From: Bacteroidota bacterium
Lineage (GTDB): Bacteria > Bacteroidota > Bacteroidia > Chitinophagales > Chitinophagaceae
Assembly: GCA_023429825.1 (NCBI GenBank)
Contig: JAEZDC010000012.1
Coordinates: 1-27,742 of the forward strand
DNA: 27,742 nt
Reading direction: 5' to 3'
The notes beneath the pieces were generated by a model. That model was given only the letters and a program-made list of their open reading frames with translations. It searched no databases and was not told the DNA's origin. A program made the position numbers and the translations under genes. How positions within the stretch are numbered: position 1 is the stretch's first letter; every line of letters begins with the position of its first letter. Of this stretch, positions 1-8,370 are shown piece by piece.

Positions 1-406
1 GTCTCGGCATTTCAATTCGTACTGCGTTTATGCCTTTTACTCCCGTTAAATTCAAGATCGCATCTGCAATGTAGGCTGATGATCCGGCACTGCCCATCCG
101 TTCTCCCAAAAATTCGCCGTTATCTGAAAAGGTAACATACACCGTGTCATTGCCAACCTTCAGAACCTGCATCTGCACTTCGGGATATTTTTGATTCAAC
201 CCGTTTACTACATGCTGCACAGTGATACTATCTCCAGGAATTTCGGTAAAAGGCTTCTTGGTTTTTGATTCAGCATCCACTTCGTATACCAGTAAAGAAT
301 CGGGAACTACAAGTGTTGCGCTGTCTGGTGAACGGTCACCTTCTTTTTCATTCTTGCAGGAGATGAATATCAGAACCAAACAGAAGATGCAGACTGATTT
401 TTTCAT
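1..406 (-). CDS. Lipoprotein, GerMN-like (partial, C-terminus outside window)
   Basis: An open frame reads leftward from an ATG at 406 and is still open at base 2, giving 135 visible codons. It begins MKKSVCIFCLVLIFISC, a type II signal peptide with Cys17 as the likely lipidated residue, so the mature protein should be anchored in a membrane and face outward. A Glu/Lys/Asp-rich linker follows. The rest alternates short beta-like segments with a helix (around GSAGSSAYIADAILNLTGV) and resembles GerMN-type domains, but that is inference. It lies 18 bp after the alanine dehydrogenase gene on the same strand. A box TATCTTCG, close to the Bacteroidetes -7 consensus, sits a few bases before the ATG. 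The 3' end is cut by the window edge. Confidence 0.72.
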   Translation of the reverse strand, partial: MKKSVCIFCLVLIFISCKNEKEGDRSPDSATLVVPDSLLVYEVDAESKTKKPFTEIPGDSITVQHVVNGLNQKYPEVQMQVLKVGNDTVYVTFSDNGEFLGERMGSAGSSAYIADAILNLTGVKGINAVRIEMPR

Positions 407-424
407 ATAACGAAGATAAACAGA

Positions 425-1639
425 TTACCTGCGACTTGCGATCAAGAGGTTGAGGTCTGTGTATTTAAGATCGAATCTCTGGCTGATATAAAAACTGGTG
501 AGTGCGCCTTTATATAAATAAATACCATGACGAAGATTGAAATCATGCCAAACCATTTCTTCAAATCCACCTGCAGAGCTGGCATCAAGCAATAAAGGCA
601 TCAATACGTTACTGATTGCATGACTTGCCGTTCTTGCAAACCCACTCGGAATATTAGGAACGCAATAATGGATCACGCCATGACGAATATAAGTGGGGCG
701 TTCGTAGCTGGTCATCTCACTGGTTTCAAAACAACCACCTCTGTCAATACTAACATCGATGATCACGCTACCGCTTCTCATTCCTGCCACCATATCTTCT
801 GTAACAACGATCGGCGCTCTTCCACTTTCACCACTTAAAGCACCTACCGCAACCTCACATGTTTTAAGTTGCTTGGCAAGAATGCGCGGCTCTAACACAC
901 TCGTCCATACTCTAACGCCAAGATTATTTTGCAAACGCTTTAATCTATAAACGTTATTATCGAACACTTTTACCGAAGCACCCATCGCCAAAGCGGTTCT
1001 AGTGGCAAATTCTCCTACAACACCTGCTCCAATAATTACAACTTTTGTTGGTGGAATACCGCTGATGCCCCCCAGCAAAACACCCTTTCCGTTATTGAAA
1101 CTGCCGAGGTATTGCCCTGCGATCAGCATCACCGCACTACCTGCGATCTCACTCATACTTCTTACGATAGGATATGTACCACTATCATCTTTCAGGCTTT
1201 CAAAACAGAGTGCAGTGATCCGCTTTTCGATCATCTTCTCTATATGCTCTTTCTTAACTGCAGTGAACTGCAAAGGAGAGATAAGCGTTTGATTGAGCTG
1301 CAGGTATTCAAGATCGTCGCCTACAACCGGCGCAGTTTTTATAATGATCGGAGCTTTGAATGCATCCCTTTTTTCGTAAACGACCCTGGCCCCCGCTTCG
1401 GAATAATCTTTATCGCTGTAATTACTTCCGTCACCCGCTTTGTGCTCTATCGTTACTTCATGGCCGTTATTCACCAGTACTGCAACAGCTTCGGGCGTTA
1501 ATGCTATCCTGTTTTCCTGGAATGCAGTTTCTTTAGGGATGCCAATATGGAGCCTGGCGCCTTCCGGCTTAATATCTAAAACTTCCTCTAATGTTTCAAG
1601 TGAAATGGACGGACTTATCGAAGGTTTTAAACTCGGCAT
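425..1639 (-). CDS. ald: Alanine dehydrogenase family protein (Bacteroidetes type)
   Basis: This 404-residue protein matches alanine dehydrogenase / NAD(P) transhydrogenase alpha-type proteins, which reversibly deaminate L-alanine to pyruvate and ammonia with NAD. The N-terminal catalytic domain starts at HIGIPKETAFQENRIALTP. The Rossmann NAD site is VVIIGAGVVGEFA near residue 200, and DVSIDRGGCFETSE and HYCVPNIPSGFARTAS are the usual C-terminal signatures. It has about 30 extra N-terminal residues and a C-terminal extension compared with the roughly 370-residue classical enzymes. Where the M. tuberculosis enzyme has its catalytic His96 (context LHLA), this protein has Gln in ISPLQFTA, while the preceding Lys (IIIKTAP) and the Asp of SIDRGG are kept. 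The same change occurs in other Bacteroidetes homologues I remember, so activity on alanine is likely but not certain. tsaE lies 44 bp upstream on the same strand. Confidence 0.88.
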   Translation of the reverse strand: MPSLKPSISPSISLETLEEVLDIKPEGARLHIGIPKETAFQENRIALTPEAVAVLVNNGHEVTIEHKAGDGSNYSDKDYSEAGARVVYEKRDAFKAPIIIKTAPVVGDDLEYLQLNQTLISPLQFTAVKKEHIEKMIEKRITALCFESLKDDSGTYPIVRSMSEIAGSAVMLIAGQYLGSFNNGKGVLLGGISGIPPTKVVIIGAGVVGEFATRTALAMGASVKVFDNNVYRLKRLQNNLGVRVWTSVLEPRILAKQLKTCEVAVGALSGESGRAPIVVTEDMVAGMRSGSVIIDVSIDRGGCFETSEMTSYERPTYIRHGVIHYCVPNIPSGFARTASHAISNVLMPLLLDASSAGGFEEMVWHDFNLRHGIYLYKGALTSFYISQRFDLKYTDLNLLIASRR

Positions 1640-1683
1640 CTCTCGTTAATGGCTGGTTTTGCAGTAGATAAAATTAACTCATT

Positions 1684-2097
1684 TTAAGCAGATACGCTTA
1701 TTTGCCTTACAGACTTGTCCATTACTTCAATATTAAGTTTAAATACGTCTTCCGGAAGCAAAGCTTCAGCCTTTTCAGGCCATTCAATAAAACAATAATT
1801 CCCACTTATGATCGCATCTTCCATCCCGGCTTGTATTGCCTCTTCTTCATCTTTTAGCCTATACCAATCCATGTGGAAGATCGTTCCAGCAATTGGGCTT
1901 GTGTATTCATTGATCAAGGCGAAGGTTGGGCTACTGATTGCATCTTTCACCTGTAAAAATTCACACAAAGCATGGATAAAAGTAGTTTTACCAGCCCCCA
2001 TTGCAGCATAGAAAGCCCAGGCCTTATGGTTTTTACCCAATTCCCAAACTTCCCTCACTATGTTGTCAAGTTCTGATATGTTGTACGTCTTTACCAC
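1684..2097 (-). CDS. tsaE: tRNA t6A37 threonylcarbamoyladenosine biosynthesis ATPase TsaE
   Basis: The protein is a small P-loop ATPase that works with TsaB and TsaD to make N6-threonylcarbamoyladenosine at position 37 of ANN-decoding tRNAs. The Walker A motif is AAMGAGKTTFIHAL, followed by SSPTFALINEY and FHMDWYRLKDEEEA. FIEWPEKAEALLP is the typical C-terminal signature. The longest open frame runs back to 2367, but that extension overlaps copA on the opposite strand and looks nothing like TsaE. I therefore chose the GTG at 2097, which gives 137 residues, the normal family length. A TATTTTTG promoter box at 2105-2112 just upstream supports this start. It is probably co-transcribed with the alanine dehydrogenase gene downstream. 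Confidence 0.9.
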   Translation of the reverse strand: MVKTYNISELDNIVREVWELGKNHKAWAFYAAMGAGKTTFIHALCEFLQVKDAISSPTFALINEYTSPIAGTIFHMDWYRLKDEEEAIQAGMEDAIISGNYCFIEWPEKAEALLPEDVFKLNIEVMDKSVRQISVSA

Positions 2098-2104
2098 AGC
2101 GTTG

Positions 2105-2112
2105 CAAAAATA
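2105..2112 (-). promoter_or_regulatory. Putative -7 promoter box for tsaE
   Basis: Read on the minus strand the sequence is TATTTTTG, an exact fit to the Bacteroidetes -7 consensus TAnnTTTG. It ends 7 bases before the GTG start of tsaE, so the mRNA leader would be very short or absent. No clear TTTG -33 element is seen at the expected distance, only a T-rich stretch. Confidence 0.5.
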
Positions 2113-2179
2113 TTTTATAAATGCAACTACGTAAAAAAGATATTCCGCTTTAAGCAAAATATGGCATTCAACTGAGCAA

Positions 2180-2187
2180 TAATTTTG
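2180..2187 (+). promoter_or_regulatory. Putative -7 promoter box for copA
   Basis: TAATTTTG fits the Bacteroidetes -7 consensus TAnnTTTG and ends 4 bases before the copA ATG. Transcription would then begin at or next to the start codon, giving a leaderless message. It shares a 94-bp divergent spacer with the tsaE promoter. I see no clear metal-sensor operator palindrome there. Confidence 0.5.
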
Positions 2188-2191
2188 TGGT

Positions 2192-4324
2192 ATGGAAAAA
2201 GTGAACTGGCAAGTAGAAGGAATGAGCTGCACCAATTGTGCGTTATCTATCCAGAAATATCTTGAAGCAGAAGGGGTGAAGAATGTGAAAGTTAATTTTA
2301 TCGGTGGTGAAGTTACTTTTGATCTGAATGGAGGCTCTACGAAAGAAGAATTACAAAAGGGGATCAAATCCCTTGGTTATAAAGTAAAACGTGATGATCA
2401 TGATCATCATGGTCATGACCACGATAACGTTAAAGGAACTATTTGGTTTAAAACACATTTCCAGCGTTTTGTTTTCTGCGCCATCTTCACTCTGCCTTTA
2501 CTCATTACGCATACAATTCCTATCATACATATTCATGCATTGATGAATCCTTGGGTGCAGTTGGCATTAACGATACCGGTGTACATAGTGGGGATGGATT
2601 TCTTTGGCAGAAGTGCATGGAAAAGTATGACCAAAGGAATTCCTAACATGAATGTCCTGATCGCTATCGGTGCAACTGCTGCATTTATTTATAGCCTGAT
2701 CGGGACGTTACAGGGCGATGCAAACAAGATCTTTTACGAAACTGCAGCTACCATTCTCACATTGGTTTTTTTAGGTAACTGGATGGAAGATAAATCTGTT
2801 GAGACAACGCAACAGCAGTTGAAGAAGTTAGCATCCACTCAAAAAGTGATGGCGAATATGATCGCCTATGATGACAAACATGAAGAACACATATTTCCTG
2901 TTGAAAGTACGCAGTTGAAAGTGGGTGATCTGATACTCATCAAAAGTGGCGAATATGTGCCGATGGATGCGAAGGTGCTTTGGGGTGAAGGAAACGTAAA
3001 TGAAGCGATCATTACAGGGGAAAGTGTTCCTGTAGAAAAGAAAATGAATGATAAGCTGATTGGCGGAAGCATCCTGGAAAGTGGTACAATGAAAGCTTAT
3101 GTGACTGCAGTTGGTGAAGAGACTGTGATGAGTCATATTCTCAGGATGGTGAGAGAGGCACAAGGTGAAAAACCGCCCGTTCAGCAATTGGCAGATAAGA
3201 TCAGCGCTGTGTTTGTGCCTACTGTGTTAGCTATATCTGTTTTAACTATTGCCGGAAACTATTTCTTTTCAAACGTGGGCTTTGCTGAAAGTTTAATGAG
3301 AAGCATCGCTGTGTTGGTTATCGCTTGTCCCTGTGCAATGGGTCTGGCAACACCTGCAGCTATTGCAGTAGGTTTGGGAAGAGCAGCACGGAATGGGGTG
3401 TTGTTTAAAAACGCAAAAAGCTTGGAGATATTTAAAGATATCAAGCAGGTTGTTTTTGATAAGACCGGCACGTTGACAACAGGCCAATTTAAAATTGCTG
3501 AGTTTAATACTTCCACAGATGAGGCTGAGTTTAAAAGAATAGCTTTTTCACTGGAGAAATATTCTAATCATCCGGTCGCAAAGGCTATTGCAAGAGATTG
3601 GAAGGTAAAAGATGAAGTTCGCTGGCTGAATATCGAAGAAGTGAAAGGTTTAGGAATGAAGGCAATAGATAAGGATGGAAATCATTTTGTTGCAGGATCA
3701 TTCAAGGCCGCAGAACATCTTACAAAAGATCATTCGCATAATATTTATATCATTAAGAATGATCAACTGCTTGGATGGATCGATGTAGCTGATGAAATAA
3801 GAGAAGAGGCTAAGAATGTGACCGCTTTGCTGAGAGCAAAAGGAATCAAAACCATTTTGTTGAGCGGAGATAAAAAAGAAAAATCAGAAATTGTTGGAAA
3901 GCAATTGGGCATTGATGAAGTGATAGCTGAGCAAACTCCTCAGCAAAAGTTAGATCGAATCGCAACTTACAACAGCCAGCAACCTACAGCAATGGTAGGC
4001 GATGGCATTAACGATGCGCCGGCACTTGCAAAAGCTACTGTTGGTATTTCTTTAAGTGATGCGTCACAGGTAGCAATGAACTCTGCACAAGTCGTGTTGA
4101 TGAATCATGGGCTAAAAAATCTTCCGCTGTCATTAGGATTAGGAAAACATACTTACATCACGATAAAGCAGAATCTCTTCTGGGCCTTTATTTACAATAT
4201 CGTTGCTATTCCTGTTGCGGCATTTGGCTATCTAAGCCCCACATTCGGCGCTTTGGTGATGGGCTTGAGCGATGTTGTATTGGCAATTAATTCTGTAAGG
4301 TTGAGGTGGAAAAAGGTAATTTAG
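2192..4324 (+). CDS. copA: Copper-translocating P1B-type ATPase
   Basis: A 710-residue heavy-metal P-type ATPase that uses ATP to move Cu(I) out of the cytoplasm. It has one N-terminal HMA domain with the metal-binding GMSCTNC (Cys13, Cys16). A His/Asp-rich linker at about residues 68-79 carries five His. The TGES actuator loop is at 275-278, the transmembrane metal site CPC at 379-381, the phosphorylated Asp423 is in DKTGTLT, the HP dipeptide is at 460-461 and GDGINDAP at 603-610. Hydrophobic segments lie near 94-112, 125-137, 153-172, 185-196, 340-358, 371-393 and 660-705. In the last helix the usual copper motif MxxSS reads MGLSD (690-694), so the second Ser is Asp. The YN pair of the seventh helix is present (IYNIV). 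The stop codon abuts the recQ reading frame, which suggests co-transcription. Confidence 0.95.
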   Translation: MEKVNWQVEGMSCTNCALSIQKYLEAEGVKNVKVNFIGGEVTFDLNGGSTKEELQKGIKSLGYKVKRDDHDHHGHDHDNVKGTIWFKTHFQRFVFCAIFTLPLLITHTIPIIHIHALMNPWVQLALTIPVYIVGMDFFGRSAWKSMTKGIPNMNVLIAIGATAAFIYSLIGTLQGDANKIFYETAATILTLVFLGNWMEDKSVETTQQQLKKLASTQKVMANMIAYDDKHEEHIFPVESTQLKVGDLILIKSGEYVPMDAKVLWGEGNVNEAIITGESVPVEKKMNDKLIGGSILESGTMKAYVTAVGEETVMSHILRMVREAQGEKPPVQQLADKISAVFVPTVLAISVLTIAGNYFFSNVGFAESLMRSIAVLVIACPCAMGLATPAAIAVGLGRAARNGVLFKNAKSLEIFKDIKQVVFDKTGTLTTGQFKIAEFNTSTDEAEFKRIAFSLEKYSNHPVAKAIARDWKVKDEVRWLNIEEVKGLGMKAIDKDGNHFVAGSFKAAEHLTKDHSHNIYIIKNDQLLGWIDVADEIREEAKNVTALLRAKGIKTILLSGDKKEKSEIVGKQLGIDEVIAEQTPQQKLDRIATYNSQQPTAMVGDGINDAPALAKATVGISLSDASQVAMNSAQVVLMNHGLKNLPLSLGLGKHTYITIKQNLFWAFIYNIVAIPVAAFGYLSPTFGALVMGLSDVVLAINSVRLRWKKVI

Positions 4325-4336
4325 TTGCCTTACAAG

Positions 4337-6244
4337 ATGAACGCTTCACCTAAAGATATTCTTCAACAATTCTGGAGCTACTCTTCTTTCAAAGGAGAAC
4401 AAGAATCGATCATCCATTCTATTTTGGAAGGGAAAGATACATTGGCATTACTTCCAACTGGTGGCGGTAAATCCATCTGTTTCCAGGTACCTGCTCTTAT
4501 GAAAGAAGGCTTGTGTCTGGTGATCAGTCCACTGATCGCATTAATGAAAGACCAGGCGGAGAATCTTCGTAAAAGAAATATTCCAACACTGGTGATCCAT
4601 AGTGGAATGAGCTTCTTTGAGGTTAAACAGGCGTTGCATGATGCTACTCATGGAGATTATAAGTTTTTGTACCTATCGCCTGAAAGATTACAAACTAAAC
4701 TCTTCAAAGAATATTTACCTGCGCTTAATATCAGTTTGATTGCAGTAGATGAAGCACATTGCATCTCTCAATGGGGTTATGATTTCCGTCCTCCATATTT
4801 GAAGATCGCAGATCTGAGAGAAGAATTGCACAATGTACCTGTACTTGCTCTTACAGCTTCGGCAACACCTAACGTACAGCAAGATATTATTGAAAAACTT
4901 CAGTTCAAAAATCATAACCTGTTTCGTCAATCATTTGAAAGACTCAACGTTTCTTACTCTGTCTTCAAAGCAGAAAGTAAACTGAATAAATCCATTGAAA
5001 TTTTAAACAGTGTTCCGGGAAGCAGCATTATTTATTGTAAGAATCGGAGAGAAACAAAGAACATTGCTAAACTGTTATCACTGCAGAATTTCTCTGCAGA
5101 CTTTTATCATGCAGGATTATCCCAGGATGAGAGAAACTCAAAGCAGGAGGCATGGATCAATAACAAAACAAGGATCATCGTTTGTACCAATGCGTTTGGT
5201 ATGGGCATCGACAAACCAGATGTAAGAACAGTCATTCACTACGATATTCCGGATTGCCTTGAGAATTACTACCAGGAAGCAGGGCGGGCAGGAAGAGATG
5301 GTAATCGATCTTTTGCTGTGCTGCTATACCAGCACGCAGATGCAGATGCCCTGGAGGAATTACCCTCGATAAGATTCCCTTCGATCAGTGACATCAAAAA
5401 AGTTTACCAGGCTTTAGCCGATTACCTCCATGTTCCCGTTGGGATAGGCGAAGGAAACTATTATGACTTTGATCTGCACGAGTTCTCCAAAAATTTTAAA
5501 CTCGACATTCACCTAGTGATGAATGCATTGAAGGCACTAGAGCACGAAGGCCATCTTGCTTTCAATGAAAGTATTTTCCTGCCTTCACAGGTGAACTTTA
5601 CCGCACCGAAGGAAGTTGTAGAGGATTTTGAAAAAAGCCATCCTGAACTTGATCCTGTAATGAAATGCTTGCTCAGAACATACGAGGGCATTTATGATAA
5701 CAGGGTTTCGATCAATGAAAAATTAATATCAAAGCTTATAAGGCAACCGCTTGAGAAAGTAAAAGAAGATATCAAGAAACTAAAAGCATTCAGCATTATC
5801 GAATACCTGCCGCAAAAAGAAACACCACAAATTTATTTTTTGCTCAACAGGGCACCGGCTCAGCACCTTCATATTAATAACGATGCATACCTGTTAAGGA
5901 AAAAGCAATATGAAGAAAGGGTAAAAGTAATGCTGAATTATCTTTTGCTAAGTTCCTGTCGCAGCAACTACATAGCAAAGTATTTTGGAGAAGCTGAAGC
6001 AAAATACTGTGGCGTATGCGATAATTGCCTCGCCAAAAAAGCTAGTTCACTTTCAACAGAAGAATTTGAAAAAATAGAAACACAGATATACAGCCATATT
6101 CCAGACAATGGTATTGATGTAAAAGACCTGCTTCCGCAACTAAAAGGGATAAGAAAAGAGAAAGTGTGGACGGTGCTTAATTTTCTTCAGAGCGAGAGAA
6201 AACTTACTCTAAATGAAAAAGGCTGTCTTGTAAAACAGCCTTAA
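4337..6244 (+). CDS. recQ: RecQ-family ATP-dependent DNA helicase (short, rearranged C-terminus)
   Basis: A 635-residue superfamily 2, 3'-5' DNA helicase of the RecQ family, acting in recombination and fork repair. Visible motifs are Walker A TGGGKS (41-46), DEAH (138-141) in the RecQ-typical AVDEAHCISQWGYDFRPPY, TASATP in motif III, FGMGIDKPDVR and the arginine-finger motif YYQEAGRAGRDG (311-322). A zinc cluster is formed by Cys541, Cys558, Cys561 and Cys564 (CGVCDNC). In E. coli RecQ the zinc cluster follows the helicase core directly and precedes the winged helix. Here about 200 residues that could include a winged helix come first. No HRDC domain is visible, only a short winged-helix-like tail. 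The frame can be opened by a TTG at 4325 right after the copA stop, but the ATG at 4337 is preferred. It probably shares the copA transcript. Confidence 0.92.
   Translation: MNASPKDILQQFWSYSSFKGEQESIIHSILEGKDTLALLPTGGGKSICFQVPALMKEGLCLVISPLIALMKDQAENLRKRNIPTLVIHSGMSFFEVKQALHDATHGDYKFLYLSPERLQTKLFKEYLPALNISLIAVDEAHCISQWGYDFRPPYLKIADLREELHNVPVLALTASATPNVQQDIIEKLQFKNHNLFRQSFERLNVSYSVFKAESKLNKSIEILNSVPGSSIIYCKNRRETKNIAKLLSLQNFSADFYHAGLSQDERNSKQEAWINNKTRIIVCTNAFGMGIDKPDVRTVIHYDIPDCLENYYQEAGRAGRDGNRSFAVLLYQHADADALEELPSIRFPSISDIKKVYQALADYLHVPVGIGEGNYYDFDLHEFSKNFKLDIHLVMNALKALEHEGHLAFNESIFLPSQVNFTAPKEVVEDFEKSHPELDPVMKCLLRTYEGIYDNRVSINEKLISKLIRQPLEKVKEDIKKLKAFSIIEYLPQKETPQIYFLLNRAPAQHLHINNDAYLLRKKQYEERVKVMLNYLLLSSCRSNYIAKYFGEAEAKYCGVCDNCLAKKASSLSTEEFEKIETQIYSHIPDNGIDVKDLLPQLKGIRKEKVWTVLNFLQSERKLTLNEKGCLVKQP
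6214..6242 (-). terminator. Intrinsic terminator of the small membrane-protein gene
   Basis: The arms AAGGCTGT (6219-6226) and ACAGCCTT (6235-6242) form an 8-bp stem with an 8-base loop. On the minus strand the stem is followed by a T-run (CCTTTTTC), so it fits termination of the gene ending at 6274. It lies inside the last codons of recQ. The plus strand has no T-run, so it is a poor recQ terminator. Confidence 0.65.
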
Positions 6245-6273
6245 GTATGACTTTCAATCACATTATCCTAAAC

Positions 6274-6525
6274 TCATTTACCCAACAACTGCATTATTGT
6301 TGCTGCTAAATAAAAAGTGATTCCAACGGTTGAAAGAATAATGAACCTCTGCCAGTCTTTCTTTGAACTTTGGTATCTCAATTTGAAAACGGGTAGTAAT
6401 AACACAAATCCGGTTAACACAAAAACTGTCCTGGTAATGATAGTGGCTGTGTTATTAAATCCGCCGAGGAGTAGTCCAAAAGCGATAAAAACTGTTGCTA
6501 TGCCGGTTCTTTTTTGATCTACCAT
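6274..6525 (-). CDS. Small hydrophobic membrane protein, function unknown
   Basis: An 83-residue protein with three hydrophobic stretches: about residues 8-23 (GIATVFIAFGLLLGGF), 29-47 (IITRTVFVLTGFVLLLPVF) and 61-81 (RFIILSTVGITFYLAATIM). Basic and polar residues lie between the second and third. It should be a small inner-membrane protein with three helices. I do not recognise the family and no catalytic motif is visible. The gene has its own ATG and a good minus-strand terminator just beyond the stop, which supports its being real. It stands alone between convergent recQ and upstream rny, whose terminator separates it from rny. Confidence 0.6.
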   Translation of the reverse strand: MVDQKRTGIATVFIAFGLLLGGFNNTATIITRTVFVLTGFVLLLPVFKLRYQSSKKDWQRFIILSTVGITFYLAATIMQLLGK

Positions 6526-6599
6526 CTCTTAAAGATGCACGTTTACTCCATTGAAGACAAATATTGTTTTTCGAATCAAAAAAGGAACTGTATCTAAAC

Positions 6600-6623
6600 A
6601 AAAAAGGCTGCCTGTAAGGCAGC
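6600..6623 (-). terminator. Intrinsic terminator of rny
   Basis: A 7-bp stem, GCTGCCT (6607-6613) with AGGCAGC (6617-6623) and a 3-base loop, is followed on the minus strand by CCTTTTTTG. It lies 24 bp beyond the rny stop codon and is correctly oriented for it. Confidence 0.8.
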
Positions 6624-6646
6624 ACTTATGACAACAATTTAGATTT

Positions 6647-8212
6647 TTACCTCGCCACATTCACTGCTCTCTTCTCTCTTATCACTGTAACTTTTATTTG
6701 TCCTGGGTAAGTCATTTCTGTTTGGATCTTTTGAGCAATTTCAAAACTCAACTTATCACTATCGGTATCTGTTACTTTATCAGCCTCAACAATAACTCTT
6801 AACTCTCTTCCTGCCTGAATTGCGTATGCTTTTTCAACACCGCCATATCCCATTGCGAGATTTTCCAGGTCTTTGATACGTTGTAAATACTGCTGCATGA
6901 TCTCTCTTCTTGCGCCCGGTCTTGCACCGCTGATCGCATCACAAGCCTGTATGATCGGAGAAATTACATACTGCATTTCCATTTCATCGTGGTGAGCGCC
7001 GATCGCATTTACAACCGCAGGATTCTCTCCATATTTCTCAGCCAGTTTAGCACCTAGTAGGGCATGGCTCAGTTCTGTTTCTTCATCTGGTACTTTACCG
7101 ATATCATGTAAGAGACCAGCTCTTTTTGCCAGCTTCACATTTAATCCTAACTCACTCGCCATGATGCCACACAAGTTGGCAACTTCGCGGCTATGCATTA
7201 ATAGGTTCTGACCATATGAAGAACGGAATCTCATCTTCCCCACAATTCTTACCAGCTCTTTATGCAATCCATGAATACCGAGTTCAATAACGGTCCTTTC
7301 ACCAATCTCAGCAATTTGCTCCTCTAATTGTTTTCTTGTCTTCTCTACCACTTCCTCAATTCTTGCAGGGTGAATACGACCATCAGCTACCAATCGTTGC
7401 AAACTCAACCTTGCGATCTCTCTTCTTAACGGGTCAAAAGAAGAAAGTAGAATGGCTTCCGGAGTATCATCAACGATCAGGTCAACACCTGTCGCAGCTT
7501 CAATAGCCCTGATATTTCTTCCTTCCCTACCAATGATCTGCCCTTTGATCTCGTCACTTTCCAGATTAAAGACTGTAACCGTATTCTCGATCGCTACTTC
7601 GGCAGCAGTACGCTGAATCGACTGGATAACTATTTTACGAGATTCTTTATTCGCTTTTTGACGGGCATCTTCTATTATCTCCTGCTGTAAACTCAAAGCC
7701 TGCGTTTGTGCTTCCTGCTTTAAGCTTTCTATTAATTGCCCCTTAGCTTCTTCAGCAGTTAACCCGGCAATTTTTTCTAAACGACGGATATGCTCTTCCT
7801 GGTGTTTCTCGAGTTCAGTGCGTTTCTGATTCACCACCTCAATCTGGCGATTCAGATTTTCTTTAATAGCCTCATTTTCTTTGATCTGCTTGTCAATAGA
7901 AGCTTCTTTCTGATTTACGGAGATCTCTTTTTGCTTGGCTCTGTTTTCAGCCTCGCTCAATTTCCTGTTTCTGTCCAGTACTTCTTTGTCGTGCTCCGCC
8001 TTAAGTTGTACAAATCTTTCTTTTGCTTCGAGCTGCTTTTCTTTTTTTATGGTTTCAGCTCTTATCTCCGCTTCTTTAACGATGGTTTGTGCCTGTAATT
8101 CTGCTTCTGCAACTTTTTTAGATGTGTCTTTCGCAAAAATGAATTTACCCGCTATAATCCCCAATATCAGTGCAGCTGCACCCGTTATTATAATTAAGGT
8201 TGTTTGATCCAT
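6647..8212 (-). CDS. rny: Ribonuclease Y
   Basis: A 521-residue membrane-anchored endoribonuclease that starts mRNA decay. It has one N-terminal transmembrane helix (TLIIITGAAALILGIIAGKFI) and a long charged coiled coil to about residue 205. A KH RNA-binding domain (GRNIRAIEAATGVDLIVDDTPEAILLS) and an HD metal-phosphohydrolase domain with LLHDIGKVPDE and AIGAHHDEME follow. Length and domain order match the family. The ATG at 8212 gives the membrane anchor directly. The leader lies in the structured spacer to the right, where a box close to the -7 consensus (TATCTTCG on the minus strand, about 60 bp upstream) and a 10-bp inverted repeat are seen. A strong terminator follows the gene, so it is probably monocistronic. 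Confidence 0.96.
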   Translation of the reverse strand: MDQTTLIIITGAAALILGIIAGKFIFAKDTSKKVAEAELQAQTIVKEAEIRAETIKKEKQLEAKERFVQLKAEHDKEVLDRNRKLSEAENRAKQKEISVNQKEASIDKQIKENEAIKENLNRQIEVVNQKRTELEKHQEEHIRRLEKIAGLTAEEAKGQLIESLKQEAQTQALSLQQEIIEDARQKANKESRKIVIQSIQRTAAEVAIENTVTVFNLESDEIKGQIIGREGRNIRAIEAATGVDLIVDDTPEAILLSSFDPLRREIARLSLQRLVADGRIHPARIEEVVEKTRKQLEEQIAEIGERTVIELGIHGLHKELVRIVGKMRFRSSYGQNLLMHSREVANLCGIMASELGLNVKLAKRAGLLHDIGKVPDEETELSHALLGAKLAEKYGENPAVVNAIGAHHDEMEMQYVISPIIQACDAISGARPGARREIMQQYLQRIKDLENLAMGYGGVEKAYAIQAGRELRVIVEADKVTDTDSDKLSFEIAQKIQTEMTYPGQIKVTVIREKRAVNVAR

Positions 8213-8255
8213 GCTTGTAGTTTAAATTAGTCAATATCATAAGTCCCGTCTTTTT

Positions 8256-8342
8256 GGTTCAAAAAGAGTGGTTTTTGCGAAGATAATTATATGCGTTGAA
8301 CAACGAAGGGTTACAAACACTTACGATTGTTTTTTTTGAACC
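8256..8342. repeat. 10-bp inverted repeat in the rny leader region
   Basis: GGTTCAAAAA at 8256-8265 is exactly complementary to TTTTTGAACC at 8333-8342, 67 bp apart. The intervening stretch holds the possible rny -7 box (minus-strand TATCTTCG). If that box is used, only the rny-proximal arm is transcribed, so the pair could instead be a protein site or part of a longer RNA. Confidence 0.45.
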
Positions 8343-8370
8343 AGGGTGCAGTAACTCCGGTTGATCTTCT

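Noticed and set aside
222..410. Small plus-strand reading frame at the left edge
   Set aside because: It is antisense to the lipoprotein frame with a clear signal peptide and has no coding signs of its own.
2098..2367. N-terminal extension of tsaE to 2367
   Set aside because: It overlaps copA on the other strand, has no TsaE similarity, and a GTG with a promoter box at 2105-2112 gives the normal family length.
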